Shown here in pieces: positions 41,365 to 50,662 of a DNA stretch of 63,260 nucleotides. The notes below the pieces were generated by a model. It saw only the letters and a program-made list of their open reading frames with translations, did not search any database and was not told the DNA's origin. This DNA is from Scatacola_A faecigallinarum (GTDB lineage: Bacteria > Pseudomonadota > Alphaproteobacteria > RF32 > CAG-239): NCBI GenBank assembly GCA_018713605.1, contig DVOM01000039.1:1-63260 (forward strand). The letters are read 5' to 3'. The first letter of the stretch is position 1; every line of letters begins with the position of its first letter. A program made the position numbers and the translations under genes.

Positions 41365-42545
41365 ATGTTGGCCAGAAACATAACCAAAATGAAAACCATC
41401 AGTGCCGAACCGAGCAGAATCAGAACCGGCGAAGCCCCCGTTTCCCTGCGCAGCACCCAGCTGGCGGCAAAGACCGCCAGATAACTGACCAGATAGGCTC
41501 CGCTTGCCAGATTGACAATCGAATTGAAATCAAAATATATGGTTGCCAGCGTCAGAACAGCGACGGACAAAGCGTTGCCGTAAGTGCCGTGTTCCCAGAA
41601 TCTTTTGTGGTAGATTTTCGGCATGATTTTCTGTTCGGCCAAAGCGTAGGAAATGCGGAAAACGCTGAAATATGTTGCGCTGATGCCGGAAATGAAGGCG
41701 ATAATCGCCGCGGCGAACATAATGCCGTATCCCCACTTGCCGAACAGTTTTTCGGCCGCAATGGTTATGGCCGTGTCGGCGTTAGCGGTCAGATCGGCTT
41801 CGGGAATGTATTTGAGAATGATATACGCCAGACTGGTATAGAGCAGGGCGACGATTATGATCGTCAGATAAATGGCCGCCGCAATCGTAAATTTCGGATT
41901 TTTTACGTCGGCTGCGGCATTGGTAATGATGCCGTAACCGGCATAAGCGAAAAAAGTGATGCCGATACTGCCCAGAAAAGCGGTGGGCGTAGGCATGAAG
42001 TCGACCTTGTCGGAGCGGACGTCAAGTTCAATAAACGCGCCGGCAATCAGCGACAGCAGAACAAAAAACTTAAAGGCGACCATCAGGGTCTCGGCGTTGC
42101 CGACTTTGTCTGCCCCCATCATATTCAGAATTGCCAGCGCAATGATTATGCCCGAGGCAAAATAGTTGACGCAGACCGGTTCCATGGCCGCGTCGTGCAG
42201 AAACTTGCAGGCATAAATGCCGAAAGACTTCGCCAGCATTGAAATTGAAACAAACGAGGTAATGTAGTAAATCAGCGTGAATGTTCCCGAAACCGCCCTT
42301 GATTTGAACGCAATTTTAAAATAGTCGGTCAGACCGCCGGAATCCGGATATTTTCCGGAAAGTTTCGCGTAGGAATAACCGGAAAACATCGCCGCGATGC
42401 CGGCAATGATAAAGGAGTAGTAGCTCAGGTTGCCCGCCTGCAGAATAACCTCGCCGAGCAGGGCGAAAATACCTGCGCCGACGACCGAACCGATTCCCAT
42501 GGCGGTTACGCTGATAAGTCCCATGTCATATTTTTTTAAAACCAT
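41358..42545 (-). CDS. APC-superfamily amino-acid permease
   Basis: This 395-aa inner-membrane transporter has about 11-12 helices. It has the N-terminal APC motif GIGSVVGAGIFALLGE (residues about 17-32) and a GITFFAYAGYGIITN stretch typical of helix 6. It should import amino acids or polyamines by proton symport; the specificity is not evident. It stands alone on the minus strand. Confidence 0.88.
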   Translation of the reverse strand: MVLKKYDMGLISVTAMGIGSVVGAGIFALLGEVILQAGNLSYYSFIIAGIAAMFSGYSYAKLSGKYPDSGGLTDYFKIAFKSRAVSGTFTLIYYITSFVSISMLAKSFGIYACKFLHDAAMEPVCVNYFASGIIIALAILNMMGADKVGNAETLMVAFKFFVLLSLIAGAFIELDVRSDKVDFMPTPTAFLGSIGITFFAYAGYGIITNAAADVKNPKFTIAAAIYLTIIIVALLYTSLAYIILKYIPEADLTANADTAITIAAEKLFGKWGYGIMFAAAIIAFISGISATYFSVFRISYALAEQKIMPKIYHKRFWEHGTYGNALSVAVLTLATIYFDFNSIVNLASGAYLVSYLAVFAASWVLRRETGASPVLILLGSALMVFILVMFLANIY

Positions 42546-42670
42546 TTTGTGTCCCTTGTCTGAGGCTGATATAATATTCTCCGGCCGCTTTTCAATAAAA
42601 ATTTCTGGGCTCCGCTTTATTTTTTTCGGACGGCGATTATATAGACCGAAAGTTTTGTAATCTTTTGTTT

Positions 42671-43933
42671 ATGGAAAAGGCCGTGAAAAAAATCATCATC
42701 ATTTTGTCCTGGCTGTTGGTCGCCGGCTGCGCTTCGCTGGAACGCAGTCTCGTCAAAGATATTGTGGACACCGGCAAAGTCAGTCTCAACCGTTGCGAAG
42801 TCGAAGGCTTTGAATACGGCGGGGTCGATTCGGCGCTGGACGGCGGGCAGGTCTTAAAACTTTTGATGATTCACGGTGTCGGCACGCATCATCCCGGCTA
42901 TTCCATGCGTCTTCAGGAAAACCTTGCCGGCAATATCGGCTTCAATGTTGTGAGTCGTCTGCCCAAAAACGTCACTTTGCTTGATCCTGCCGACGGCGAA
43001 ACCGAAATCGGCAATTTGCGTGTTACCTATTGGCAAAACAAGGCAAGCGGCAAACGGATGTTGTTTTACGAACTGACCTGGTCAATGATAACGGCGCCGG
43101 ACAAGGAGATTATTGCCTTTGATACCGAAGAGCGCTATTCAAAGTTCCGGGTGCCGTTCAACAATACGATGAAAGTTTTTCTGGATAACACGTTGCCGGA
43201 TCCGCTGGTTTATGAAGTTGACCGCAGCGATTTGATTCTGAAATCAGGCAAGCAGTCGCTCTGCTGGATGCTCAAAACCGGCTGGAATGATGTTCCCGAC
43301 GGTCAGAAAGCCGTTTGTGCCCTGACTCCGGAGGAACGGATTGCCGGCCTTGCCGGGCAGAACCTGATGTTTGTTACACATTCCCTGGGCAGTAAAATTT
43401 TGATGGATACGCTGACCGCCGAAGCCGACGAGGTTGCCGCTGCCGGGAACCGCGCCGGGCGCTTTGCTGCCGTCAGAAAGCTGCAGCAGAAGGAGATAAC
43501 CGTTTTTATGCTGGCCAATCAGCTGCCGATTTTGCAGATAGGCCACCCGCTGCCGAAAATCCATAATCAGACGGACGCTTATTGTTTCAAAGGCGGCAGC
43601 CGTTACGGCCGCAGGCTGTTCAAGGGTGTAAACATCGTCGCTTTTTCCGATCCCAACGATATCCTGAGCTATGCCATACCGCAGACTTTTGCAGACAAAT
43701 ACCTCGATTCACGCATTTGTCCTCGGGTAACCAATGTATCGGTAAACGTTGCCCCGGAAATTTCGGCTTTCGGCTTCGGCGTCGTCGATCCTGTGGCTGC
43801 CCATACCGAATATGACAACAGTCCGAAAGTCATTAATCTCATTACCCGGGGCACTTTGAATTTTGGCGCGGACGAGGATTTGAACGGACAATGCCGTTTT
43901 ATCCGCATGGAAAAAGACAACAAAATGCGTTAA
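42671..43933 (+). CDS. Lipoprotein with alpha/beta-hydrolase-like fold, 420 aa
   Basis: The start is ATG 42671; a TTG two codons upstream is in frame. The signal peptide ends in the lipobox LVAGC (Cys about 19). The mature protein has LMIHGVGTHHPGY, resembling the oxyanion strand of a hydrolase, and LMFVTHSLGSKIL with a Ser in an HSLG context (GxSxG-like, first Gly replaced by Thr). This suggests a membrane-anchored esterase/lipase-like enzyme. The ribosome site is weak. Confidence 0.7.
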   Translation: MEKAVKKIIIILSWLLVAGCASLERSLVKDIVDTGKVSLNRCEVEGFEYGGVDSALDGGQVLKLLMIHGVGTHHPGYSMRLQENLAGNIGFNVVSRLPKNVTLLDPADGETEIGNLRVTYWQNKASGKRMLFYELTWSMITAPDKEIIAFDTEERYSKFRVPFNNTMKVFLDNTLPDPLVYEVDRSDLILKSGKQSLCWMLKTGWNDVPDGQKAVCALTPEERIAGLAGQNLMFVTHSLGSKILMDTLTAEADEVAAAGNRAGRFAAVRKLQQKEITVFMLANQLPILQIGHPLPKIHNQTDAYCFKGGSRYGRRLFKGVNIVAFSDPNDILSYAIPQTFADKYLDSRICPRVTNVSVNVAPEISAFGFGVVDPVAAHTEYDNSPKVINLITRGTLNFGADEDLNGQCRFIRMEKDNKMR

Positions 43934-44001
43934 GCGGGTTGTCAAAATGGTAATTTGGCTCTAAACTTTTTCCGTTCTGAAACAAAAAGAAGGGAATAGG
44001 T

Positions 44002-44649
44002 ATGAAAAATCTGGCTGTTCTGTGTCTGGTCTGTCTGTTGGCAGCCTGCAATTCCGCCTGTGAATTTCCGGCAGCGGTAACGGAAGATGCCGTCCGGGAA
44101 AATTATCAGGTCGTTTATTCGCCGTCGGCTGGCGTTTGGAACAACGGCGGCATGGCCGAAGACCGCATTGTCTTTACCAAACATGTTTCTCCGGGTTCGG
44201 GCAGCTATTCCGAATATGTTTCCGATGTTCAAACCCTTTACCTTTCTTCGACTTACGAGTTTCTTTATGCCGGGCGGCTCATCGGTTACAGCGAGCACGA
44301 ACTGAAATTTTTCGAAGTGGTTTACCGCGACGGAAAATTTGAACAGGTTGAATTGTCTCCGGTTCAGGTCAGGGAGCTTTTCCCCGCGGTTGAAGTCGTG
44401 CTTGTCTCGGAGGCCGATGGCGGTGTCATAACCGTCAGCCGCCTGCCGTTTGGACCGAAGGCTTTTCTGCTTTTGAACGATACGCCGACATCATATTATC
44501 ATTATTCTTTTGAAAATTTCTACGGATATGGTACGCCGTTCAAATCCGTTCTGAAAGTTGACGAAGCCCGGGATATCGTTTTTTCCCATTTCGGAACGGA
44601 CAATGCCGTCAATCCGAACCTGACCATCAGCATTGTCAACGGACTTTAA
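44002..44649 (+). CDS. Lipoprotein of unknown function, 215 aa
   Basis: The signal peptide carries a lipobox, LLAAC (Cys about 16). The mature part is beta-rich with several Tyr and Phe and no recognised domain. It lies 68 nt after the hydrolase lipoprotein and 3 nt before the YbaK-like gene, with which it is co-transcribed. GAAGGG precedes the ATG. Confidence 0.65.
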   Translation: MKNLAVLCLVCLLAACNSACEFPAAVTEDAVRENYQVVYSPSAGVWNNGGMAEDRIVFTKHVSPGSGSYSEYVSDVQTLYLSSTYEFLYAGRLIGYSEHELKFFEVVYRDGKFEQVELSPVQVRELFPAVEVVLVSEADGGVITVSRLPFGPKAFLLLNDTPTSYYHYSFENFYGYGTPFKSVLKVDEARDIVFSHFGTDNAVNPNLTISIVNGL

Positions 44650-44652
44650 GCC

Positions 44653-45129
44653 ATGAGCGAAGTTAAAACCAACGTCATGCGCATTCTGGAGCGGCAGAAA
44701 ATAGCCTATAACCATTACTGTTACGAAGGCACCGGCGCAGTCAGCGGAATTGAAGTCGCGGCGGCCTTGGGAGAAGATGCCGACCGTGTGTTTAAAACTC
44801 TGGTAACGGTAAGCAAGTCGCGCCGGTATTATGTTTTCATGATACCGGTTGCGGCCGAACTGAATTTGAAAAAGGCTGCGGCTGCCGTCGGCGAAAAAGA
44901 TGTCGAAATGCTCAAACAAAAGGATTTGCTGCCCTTAACCGGTTATGTTCACGGCGGCTGTTCGCCGATAGGCATGAAAAAACAGTTTCCGACCGTCGTT
45001 CACAGCAGCGCCGAAAATTATGCAACGATTATCTACAGCGCCGGAAAAGTCGGTTATCAGGTCGAAACCTCGCTGGCCGGTTTGCGGAAAGTTATCGGCT
45101 GCGTGACGGCCGATATAATAATGCCTTAA
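44653..45129 (+). CDS. ybaK: Cys-tRNA(Pro)/Cys-tRNA deacylase, YbaK/EbsC family
   Basis: This 158-aa trans-editing factor hydrolyses mischarged Cys-tRNA-Pro. Family features are ILERQKIAYNHYCYE near the start, the VFKTLV segment with the catalytic Lys (about 50), LNLKKAAAAVGEKDVEM and GYVHGGCSPIGMKK. It is full length and cytosolic. It begins 3 nt after the lipoprotein stop and converges with the DUF4186 gene, overlapping by 4 nt. Confidence 0.92.
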   Translation: MSEVKTNVMRILERQKIAYNHYCYEGTGAVSGIEVAAALGEDADRVFKTLVTVSKSRRYYVFMIPVAAELNLKKAAAAVGEKDVEMLKQKDLLPLTGYVHGGCSPIGMKKQFPTVVHSSAENYATIIYSAGKVGYQVETSLAGLRKVIGCVTADIIMP

Positions 45130-45476
45130 ACGGTTGTCTGTCTTTCAATCCAGCGCAGAATCAGGTCAACGGCGTATTTCTGCTGTTCCGGGGTAAGTTC
45201 TGTTCCCGGCGGAATGCCGTGCCATTTTTCAAAGCAGCCGCGGCAGCAGGTCGCCGTGGCATGCTGGGCAATAAACACCGGATGGTTTTTCATCGGCGTT
45301 TGGTGCCCGTCGTTTGCAATAACCGCGGGTGCCAGCCGTGCCGCGATAAAGTCTTCGGCATGGCGGCGGATGGTTTCCGCTCCTTTTTCCGCCGCGTAAT
45401 CGCGGTATTTCTTGCTGAGCCGGAAAGAACTGCGGAATTTTGATTTTGCCAGTCTGTCCAGAATGTCTTCCGTCAT
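45126..45476 (-). CDS. DUF4186 family protein, 116 aa
   Basis: The start ATG at 45476 gives 116 aa; the longer frame upstream would enter the MerR-type promoter zone. The protein has RLAKSKFRSSFRLSKKYRDYAAEKG and NDGHQTPMKNHPVFIAQHATATCCRGCFEKWHGIP, the hallmark pattern of DUF4186. His and Cys clusters (HATATCCRGCFEKWH) suggest metal binding. Function unknown; it is cytosolic. Confidence 0.85.
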   Translation of the reverse strand: MTEDILDRLAKSKFRSSFRLSKKYRDYAAEKGAETIRRHAEDFIAARLAPAVIANDGHQTPMKNHPVFIAQHATATCCRGCFEKWHGIPPGTELTPEQQKYAVDLILRWIERQTTV

Positions 45477-45541
45477 TTCGTTTCTCCCAAACGACGATAT
45501 TTTAATGCCGAAAAAATTTTTTTCAATGCAAATAAAAACGC

Positions 45542-45572
45542 TTGACTTAGAGTAACCTCTAAATGTTACGCT
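45542..45572 (+). promoter_or_regulatory. MerR-type promoter (19-bp spacer with central dyad)
   Basis: TTGACT (45542-45547), a 19-nt spacer containing AGAGTAACCTCT, then TACGCT (45567-45572). An over-long spacer with a dyad is the mark of MerR-family activated promoters. It sits 43 nt upstream of the phosphoesterase gene that heads a redox-type operon. A near-identical element is at 51578. Confidence 0.7.
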
Positions 45573-45614
45573 CAAAACGATACAGATTCGTTTTAACCTT
45601 TCGGGAGAGTTTTA

Positions 45615-46724
45615 ATGGTTACCTGCGCTGTAACGACGTCTTTTTTGGGCTGTCTGGTCACAACCTGCCTTTATTTCCGCTATACCCTGTGCCTGAACAT
45701 CGGCCTTTTGCCGCGCCTGCTGCTGTTTGTGCCGTTTTTGGTTGCCGGCTGTGTCCCGCTGCTGGTCTCTTACCGTCTGGAAAACGTTTTCGGTTCTTTT
45801 TATCCGTTTTACCGTTACGGTTTGTATTTTATTTTTATTGGTTGTATAATCCTCTTTACGGTAACGCTGATTGCCGACGCTTTGTTTTGGCTGTTAAGCT
45901 TTACGCCGCTGCTGACGAAATTTTCCTTCTGCTGCCGATGGCTGAATTGGGGAATTTTGGCCTTGTCCCTGCTGTTTGCGGCAGGGGCGCTGTATGCCGG
46001 TGTCAAAGTACCCGTGGTAAAGAATGTTCATATTTCTTCCGAAAAGCTGACTCGCGAATATACGGTTGTTGTTTTGAGCGATCTGCATATTCATCGCGTG
46101 ATTAGTCCGCAGAAAATAGAACGGATTGTCAGCCTTGCCAACGCACAGAATCCCGACGTCGTTCTTCTGGCCGGCGATATCATTGACGATGATGTCCGCA
46201 GAGTTTCGAAAATTACGGCGCTGCTGAAAGGTTTAAAAGCGTCGAAAGGGATATATTTCGTGACCGGAAACCATGAGTTTTACGCCGGTTATGACGAAAC
46301 CGTCCGCGAATTGGCTAATCTGGGCTTTATGTTTTTGGAAAACGACGGCGCGGCCGTCGGCAAAGACCTTTATCTCGCCGGCGTTCCCGATACTTTTGCC
46401 GGCGCGGCCTACGGCAAAACGCCCGACCTGAACCGCGCTTTTGCCAAAGCCGGAAAGGGCGCTTTCCGCCTGTTGGTGTCGCATACGCCGTCGGATTTTG
46501 CCGGGCGCGATTTCGACCTGGAAGTTTCCGGGCACACGCACGGCGGTCAGATTTTTCCGTTCCATATTTTTGCCAAGCTGCATAACAAATATTTGAGCGG
46601 CTTGTATCCGATGCCCGGCGGTGCCGAAATTTACGTTTCCAACGGTGCCGGACAATGGGGGCCGCAAATGCGCTTTCTCGCGCCGTCGGAAATAACCGTT
46701 CTCAAATTAACGCCCGAAAAATAG
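45615..46724 (+). CDS. Membrane-anchored metallophosphoesterase (YkuE-like)
   Basis: This 369-aa protein has about four membrane segments in residues 1-135 and then a calcineurin-like phosphoesterase domain: VVLSDLHIH, LLAGDIIDDD, VTGNHEFYAG and SGHTHGGQIFPF supply the metal ligands. Relatives act on lipid-linked phosphates such as UDP-diacylglucosamine or similar; the substrate is unknown here. It is first in the operon behind a MerR-type promoter and is followed by the cupin gene after 9 nt. Confidence 0.9.
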   Translation: MVTCAVTTSFLGCLVTTCLYFRYTLCLNIGLLPRLLLFVPFLVAGCVPLLVSYRLENVFGSFYPFYRYGLYFIFIGCIILFTVTLIADALFWLLSFTPLLTKFSFCCRWLNWGILALSLLFAAGALYAGVKVPVVKNVHISSEKLTREYTVVVLSDLHIHRVISPQKIERIVSLANAQNPDVVLLAGDIIDDDVRRVSKITALLKGLKASKGIYFVTGNHEFYAGYDETVRELANLGFMFLENDGAAVGKDLYLAGVPDTFAGAAYGKTPDLNRAFAKAGKGAFRLLVSHTPSDFAGRDFDLEVSGHTHGGQIFPFHIFAKLHNKYLSGLYPMPGGAEIYVSNGAGQWGPQMRFLAPSEITVLKLTPEK

Positions 46725-46733
46725 GAGAAATAA

Positions 46734-47210
46734 ATGATAAGCAGAAAACTGATGTTTGGCCTGAGTGCCTTGATTTTAACCTTTTCAACTTTAGCAGGAG
46801 CACAGGAAATGAAAAAAGCGCCGCTTGATACCGTCTTCGGACAGGGAGAACCGAATCCCTACGGAAAATATTTTACCGGACAAACCTATTTGCAGCGTCT
46901 CAGTGCCAATGACGAAACCTGGCATTCGTCACTGGCCAATGTCACGTTTGAACCCGGCGCCCGCACCAACTGGCATAAGCACAGCGGCGGACAGATTCTG
47001 CTGGTCTTGGACGGCGAGGGACGGTATCAGGAACGCGGAAAACCGGTCCGGATTCTGCATAAGGGCGATGTTGTGCGTATTCCGCTGAACGTTGAACATT
47101 GGCACGGCGCCGCGCCCGATTCCTGGTTTACGCATATTTCGGTGGAAACCAATTTGCCGAACAACGAAACGACCTGGCTTGAACCGGTAACCGCTGCGGA
47201 GTATAAATGA
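46734..47210 (+). CDS. Exported cupin-domain protein, 158 aa
   Basis: The signal peptide is residues about 4-23 (ending AGA-Q). The cupin 2 barrel shows both motifs: FEPGARTNWHKHSGGQILLVLDGEGRYQERG and the second motif with GDVVRIPLNVEHWHGA, with His and Gln/Glu metal ligands. Cupins of this subset often neighbour carboxymuconolactone-decarboxylase-like and flavoprotein genes in stress- or quinone-related operons. The stop overlaps the next start by 4 nt. Confidence 0.88.
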   Translation: MISRKLMFGLSALILTFSTLAGAQEMKKAPLDTVFGQGEPNPYGKYFTGQTYLQRLSANDETWHSSLANVTFEPGARTNWHKHSGGQILLVLDGEGRYQERGKPVRILHKGDVVRIPLNVEHWHGAAPDSWFTHISVETNLPNNETTWLEPVTAAEYK

Positions 47211-47995
47211 TGAAACGCGTTTTGCTGGCGGCGCTGCTGATTGCCGCTTCGGTCTGTGCCGGCTGGTATGCGCATTCTGCAAGGGAGAAAGTAAAAATGC
47301 GGAATTTGAAAGCAACCGATCCTGAGCTGGCCGCGCTCTGGGAAAATTTTGTCGGTAACGATGTCCGGCCGCACGGCAGTCTGGATGCAAAAACCAGGCA
47401 TTTGATTTTGCAGGCGGGGCATGTTGCCGCCCAGTCGCCGAATGAATACCGGTTGGTTTTGGCCGCGGCGCTGGACGACGGGGTCAGTCCGGTCGAGGCC
47501 AAAGAGGCCTTGTATCAGACAATTCCCTATGTCGGCATGGCCAAAGCCTACGACTTTGTTTTGGCCGCCAACGAGGTTATGGCCGAAAAGGGGATTCAAC
47601 TGCCTCTGGAAGGACAGTCGCGGACGACGCCGCAAAATCGTCTGGAAAAAGGACTGGCCGCCCAAAAGGAAATTTTCGGCTCTCATATAGACGAGATGCG
47701 CGCTTCGGCGCCCGCGGAACTGAAACATATTCAGGATTACCTTTCGGCCAATTGTTTCGGCGATTATTATACCCGCGGCGGTTTGAATTTGAAAACCCGC
47801 GAACTGCTGACTTTTGCAACGCTGATTTCGCTTGGCGGCGTTGACAGTCAGGTTCGTTCGCATGTTCAGGGAAACCTGAATATGGGCAACGGCCGTCAGG
47901 TTCTGCTGGACACCGTGACCGTGCTGCTGCCTTATATCGGCTATCCGCGTTCGCTGAATGCCATAGCTGCCGTTAACGAAATTGCAAAGGAGTAA
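47207..47995 (+). CDS. Carboxymuconolactone decarboxylase-like (AhpD fold) exported protein
   Basis: This 262-aa protein has an N-terminal hydrophobic signal/anchor (residues 4-21) and two CMD-type helical repeats: LDAKTRHLILQAGHVAAQSPNEYRLVLAAALDDGVSPVEAKEALYQTIPYVGMAKA and LNLKTRELLTFATLISLGGVDSQVRSHVQGNLNMGNGRQVLLDTVTVLLPYIGYPR. The AhpD CxxC is absent, so a peroxidase-reductase role is unlikely. It is co-translated with the cupin gene. Confidence 0.88.
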   Translation: MMKRVLLAALLIAASVCAGWYAHSAREKVKMRNLKATDPELAALWENFVGNDVRPHGSLDAKTRHLILQAGHVAAQSPNEYRLVLAAALDDGVSPVEAKEALYQTIPYVGMAKAYDFVLAANEVMAEKGIQLPLEGQSRTTPQNRLEKGLAAQKEIFGSHIDEMRASAPAELKHIQDYLSANCFGDYYTRGGLNLKTRELLTFATLISLGGVDSQVRSHVQGNLNMGNGRQVLLDTVTVLLPYIGYPRSLNAIAAVNEIAKE

Positions 47996-47997
47996 AG

Positions 47998-48540
47998 ATG
48001 ACTAAAAAAGTGTTGGTTCTGTCGGCAAGTTTTCGCAAACACGGAAACTCGGACATGCTTTGCGACCGGTTTATTCAGGGCGCGCGGGAAGCCGGCAACG
48101 AAGTGGAAAAAATTTATGTCAGCGATATGCGCATAGGCTATTGCCGGGGCTGCGGCGTCTGCAACCGGACGCACAAATGCGTGCAAAACGACGATATGGC
48201 CGCCGTATTGGACAAGATGGTTGCGGCTGATGTTATCGTCATGGCAACGCCGGTTTATTTTTATTCGATGAACGGGCAGCTGAAAACCCTGATTGACCGC
48301 ACGGTTCCCCGCTATGAAGAAATCTGCGGCAAGGATTTTTATTATATTGTCGCGGCCGCCGATGACAATCGGGACAATATGCGCCGAACAATTGAAGGTT
48401 TTCGGGCTTTTGCCGACGATTGTCTTGAAGGGTCAAGGGAAAAAGGCATCGTTTACGGCGTCGGCGCCTGGCAGGCCGGAGACATAAAGTCGAGCCCGGC
48501 CATGCAGGAGGCGTATGAAATGGGACGCGGCGTAAAGTAA
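47998..48540 (+). CDS. NADPH-dependent FMN reductase / iron-sulfur flavoprotein-like
   Basis: This 180-aa flavodoxin-fold protein begins KKVLVLSASFRKHGNSD, an FMN phosphate loop, and contains GYCRGCGVCNRTHKCVQNDDM, the cysteine-rich insert of iron-sulfur flavoproteins, then VIVMATPVYFYSMNGQLKTLIDR. It should shuttle electrons to quinones or small substrates. It is the last gene of the MerR-type operon, 2 nt after the CMD gene. Confidence 0.9.
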   Translation: MTKKVLVLSASFRKHGNSDMLCDRFIQGAREAGNEVEKIYVSDMRIGYCRGCGVCNRTHKCVQNDDMAAVLDKMVAADVIVMATPVYFYSMNGQLKTLIDRTVPRYEEICGKDFYYIVAAADDNRDNMRRTIEGFRAFADDCLEGSREKGIVYGVGAWQAGDIKSSPAMQEAYEMGRGVK

Positions 48541-48552
48541 GCCGGCAATAAG

Positions 48553-48582
48553 AAAAAAATCCCGGACGGTTCCGGGATTTTT
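48553..48582. terminator. Bidirectional terminator
   Basis: A 10-bp stem, AAATCCCGGA/TCCGGGATTT, loop CGGT, with A and T runs on either side, between convergent genes. Confidence 0.88.
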
Positions 48583-48583
48583 C

Positions 48584-49195
48584 TTATTTTGAAATATAGG
48601 CGTTGATGATTTTCTCGGCGCATTCTCCTTCGCTGTCCGTATCCTGAACAATGAAAATGACGTCGCTTTTCGGCAGGCCGGTCATTTCGGCCACGGTCTT
48701 AATGTATTCGCGATTGCCGTCGCTGCTGAAAACTTCGGTTTTCAACTGTCCGTAATTCTGCAGGACAAAATGGCGTATCTTGTTTTCGTAGGCGCGCTGT
48801 TTCTTTTCGGCGGCCGTCTTAGGCTCCTTCTGCATGGTTACATAAAACGAATTTGGCGAATATTCCCAGAAACCGCCGGAACTAAGGTCCGTCGTCAGGC
48901 CGAAAGTTGAAAAAACGGTGCTTACGACGTTGAGCGCCGTCATCGGATTGGGGCCTTTGTTGATGAAAATTGTCTTGTCTTCAAAACCATCCTTGCGCGC
49001 CTGTACCATAACCTGTGAATTTTCCCGGTCGATTTTCACAATACAGGGGGTTTGGCAGACTTCTTTGCCGTCAATGAAAATCCGGGTATGTTTTTCATTG
49101 GAGTCAAAGGAAATATCCTGCCTGCTTCCGCTGATGAGCGTTGCGCAGGAAGCAAGCAGAAGCGTCAAAGACGCGGTCGTCAGAATTTTTTTCAT
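48584..49195 (-). CDS. Lipoprotein with PEGA-like domain, 203 aa
   Basis: The start ATG at 49195 begins a signal peptide with the lipobox LLLASC (Cys about 17). The next 80 residues look like a PEGA-type beta domain (HTRIFIDGKEVCQTPCIVKIDRENSQVMVQARKDGFEDKTIFI). The C-terminal half is alpha/beta with no recognised family (LPKSDVIFIVQDTDSEG). It is anchored in the envelope and its function is unknown. Confidence 0.7.
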   Translation of the reverse strand: MKKILTTASLTLLLASCATLISGSRQDISFDSNEKHTRIFIDGKEVCQTPCIVKIDRENSQVMVQARKDGFEDKTIFINKGPNPMTALNVVSTVFSTFGLTTDLSSGGFWEYSPNSFYVTMQKEPKTAAEKKQRAYENKIRHFVLQNYGQLKTEVFSSDGNREYIKTVAEMTGLPKSDVIFIVQDTDSEGECAEKIINAYISK

Positions 49196-49383
49196 AATCG
49201 GTTCCTTGTATAAACGGTGTCTTCTATACAAATAACACAAACGGCCGAATAGTAAACAGATTTTGTCAGCTTACAGCCTCTGCGCGGTCAAACTGTCCAT
49301 AATCATCTTCCGTCCCGCGGCATAAATTTCTTTTTCAAGAGCTTTGCCGTAACCATGGGTCGTTTTGTTATTGACTATACCGC

Positions 49384-50553
49384 TCAGCCGAGCTTTTCGG
49401 CCAGCATTGCTGCTGCCGTCCGGCCCGAGGCTATCGCTTCGACAATCGTCGAGCCGCCGGTTTTGCAATCGCCCGCATAGATAATCCGCTCGTCTTCGAT
49501 TTTGTCGTCGGCATAGCTTCCGACCGCTTTGATAATCAGAGCAAAACCCGGCAGTCTGACCGATGAGTCGGGCAGAGGGTCCGTTTTGCCGTTGTCATAA
49601 CGGTTGCGGTGTGTCTGTAAAAGCAGGCCGTCATCACGTTTTTCGATTTTTTCGGGACTGCACAGCGGCGAAATGTTAATCTGATGATAAAGCAGCTCCA
49701 GATATTCTGTTTTTGATATCTTCATGTCCGACAGTCTTCGCCGGACAAACATTTCTACCTGTTCGGCGCCGTTTTGTGCCGCCGTAAAAGCGCAGTCTGC
49801 CGCAACGTTGCCGCCGCCGATGACGGCAACCCGGCCGCTTGTGGCATATCTTTCGGGATGATGCAGATATTCCATATGCGACAGGCAGAGTTCTTCGCCC
49901 TCAATGTTCAATTGCGCCGTATTCGGTTCTCCGGTCGCGATAATAACGCCGTCATACTGCATCAGCAGCGGACGGACGTCGCCGACCCGGGCGTTCAGGT
50001 GCAGCCTTATCAGCGGCGTATTGCTGATAAACTTCCAGTCTTTTTCGATAACGTCATGCGGCAGTCTGGCGTCGGGGATCATGTTCAACGCGCCGCCGAT
50101 CTGATTTCCCGCTTCAAAGATGTTAACTTCGTATCCTGATTTTGCCAGCAGCGAGGCGGCGGCAATTCCCGCCGGACCGGCGCCGATGACGGCAACGTTT
50201 TTGCCTTTGGGCTTTGTTTGCGAATAGTCTTCGCCGTCATTGCGAAAGTTTTCCAGAATTGTCGCCTGCACTTTGGGAATGTTGACGGCAAAGTCAATGC
50301 GGCTGCGCGTGCAGGCCCGCATACAGAATTTGTCCGGACAGATAAGGCCGCAGGTTTGCCCCATCGGATTGGTGCGGGTAATGGTCTTGACCGCTTCGCC
50401 GTAAGCGCCCTGTTTGGCGTGGTTAATAAACTCCTGAGGATTGCAGTTGACCGGACAGGCATGCATACAGGGCTGGTTTTTGCAGTTCAGACAACGGTCA
50501 AGTTCCGCTTTAAGCTGGATTTTGCTCAGATATGTTTTTTTGGCTTCGGACAT
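49384..50553 (-). CDS. PreT/GltD-like NAD(P)H oxidoreductase, 389 aa
   Basis: The N-terminal dihydropyrimidine-dehydrogenase-type iron-sulfur domain has CLNCKNQPCMHACPVNC (residues about 21-37) and CGLICPDKFCMRACTR. A Rossmann FAD site follows, NVAVIGAGPAGIAAASLLAKSGYEV, and an NAD site VAVIGGGNVAADCA. GltD and PreT are similar; the N-terminal cysteine pattern and the length near 390 fit PreT. No PreA or GltB partner is adjacent. A short in-frame peptide-like stretch after the stop (49271-49380) is probably non-coding. Confidence 0.82.
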   Translation of the reverse strand: MSEAKKTYLSKIQLKAELDRCLNCKNQPCMHACPVNCNPQEFINHAKQGAYGEAVKTITRTNPMGQTCGLICPDKFCMRACTRSRIDFAVNIPKVQATILENFRNDGEDYSQTKPKGKNVAVIGAGPAGIAAASLLAKSGYEVNIFEAGNQIGGALNMIPDARLPHDVIEKDWKFISNTPLIRLHLNARVGDVRPLLMQYDGVIIATGEPNTAQLNIEGEELCLSHMEYLHHPERYATSGRVAVIGGGNVAADCAFTAAQNGAEQVEMFVRRRLSDMKISKTEYLELLYHQINISPLCSPEKIEKRDDGLLLQTHRNRYDNGKTDPLPDSSVRLPGFALIIKAVGSYADDKIEDERIIYAGDCKTGGSTIVEAIASGRTAAAMLAEKLG

Positions 50554-50636
50554 TCTTTTCTCGGCGGTTGTTTTTCTACAGTATAAGCTTTGAGAAAGCT
50601 TTTAAGTCAAGCCTTTTTTCACAAATAAACAAAAAT

Positions 50637-50660
50637 CAAGGCCCGATTGCCGGGCCTTGT
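50637..50660 (-). terminator. Intrinsic terminator of the SemiSWEET-GGDEF gene
   Basis: A 9-bp stem, CAAGGCCCG/CGGGCCTTG, followed on the minus strand by a T-rich tract (complement of 50625-50635). Confidence 0.82.
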
Positions 50661-50662
50661 CG

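Noticed and set aside
49271..49383. Peptide-like stretch after the PreT/GltD-like gene (a possible extra small gene)
   Set aside because: It has no start codon with a ribosome site outside the upstream gene and no recognisable family.
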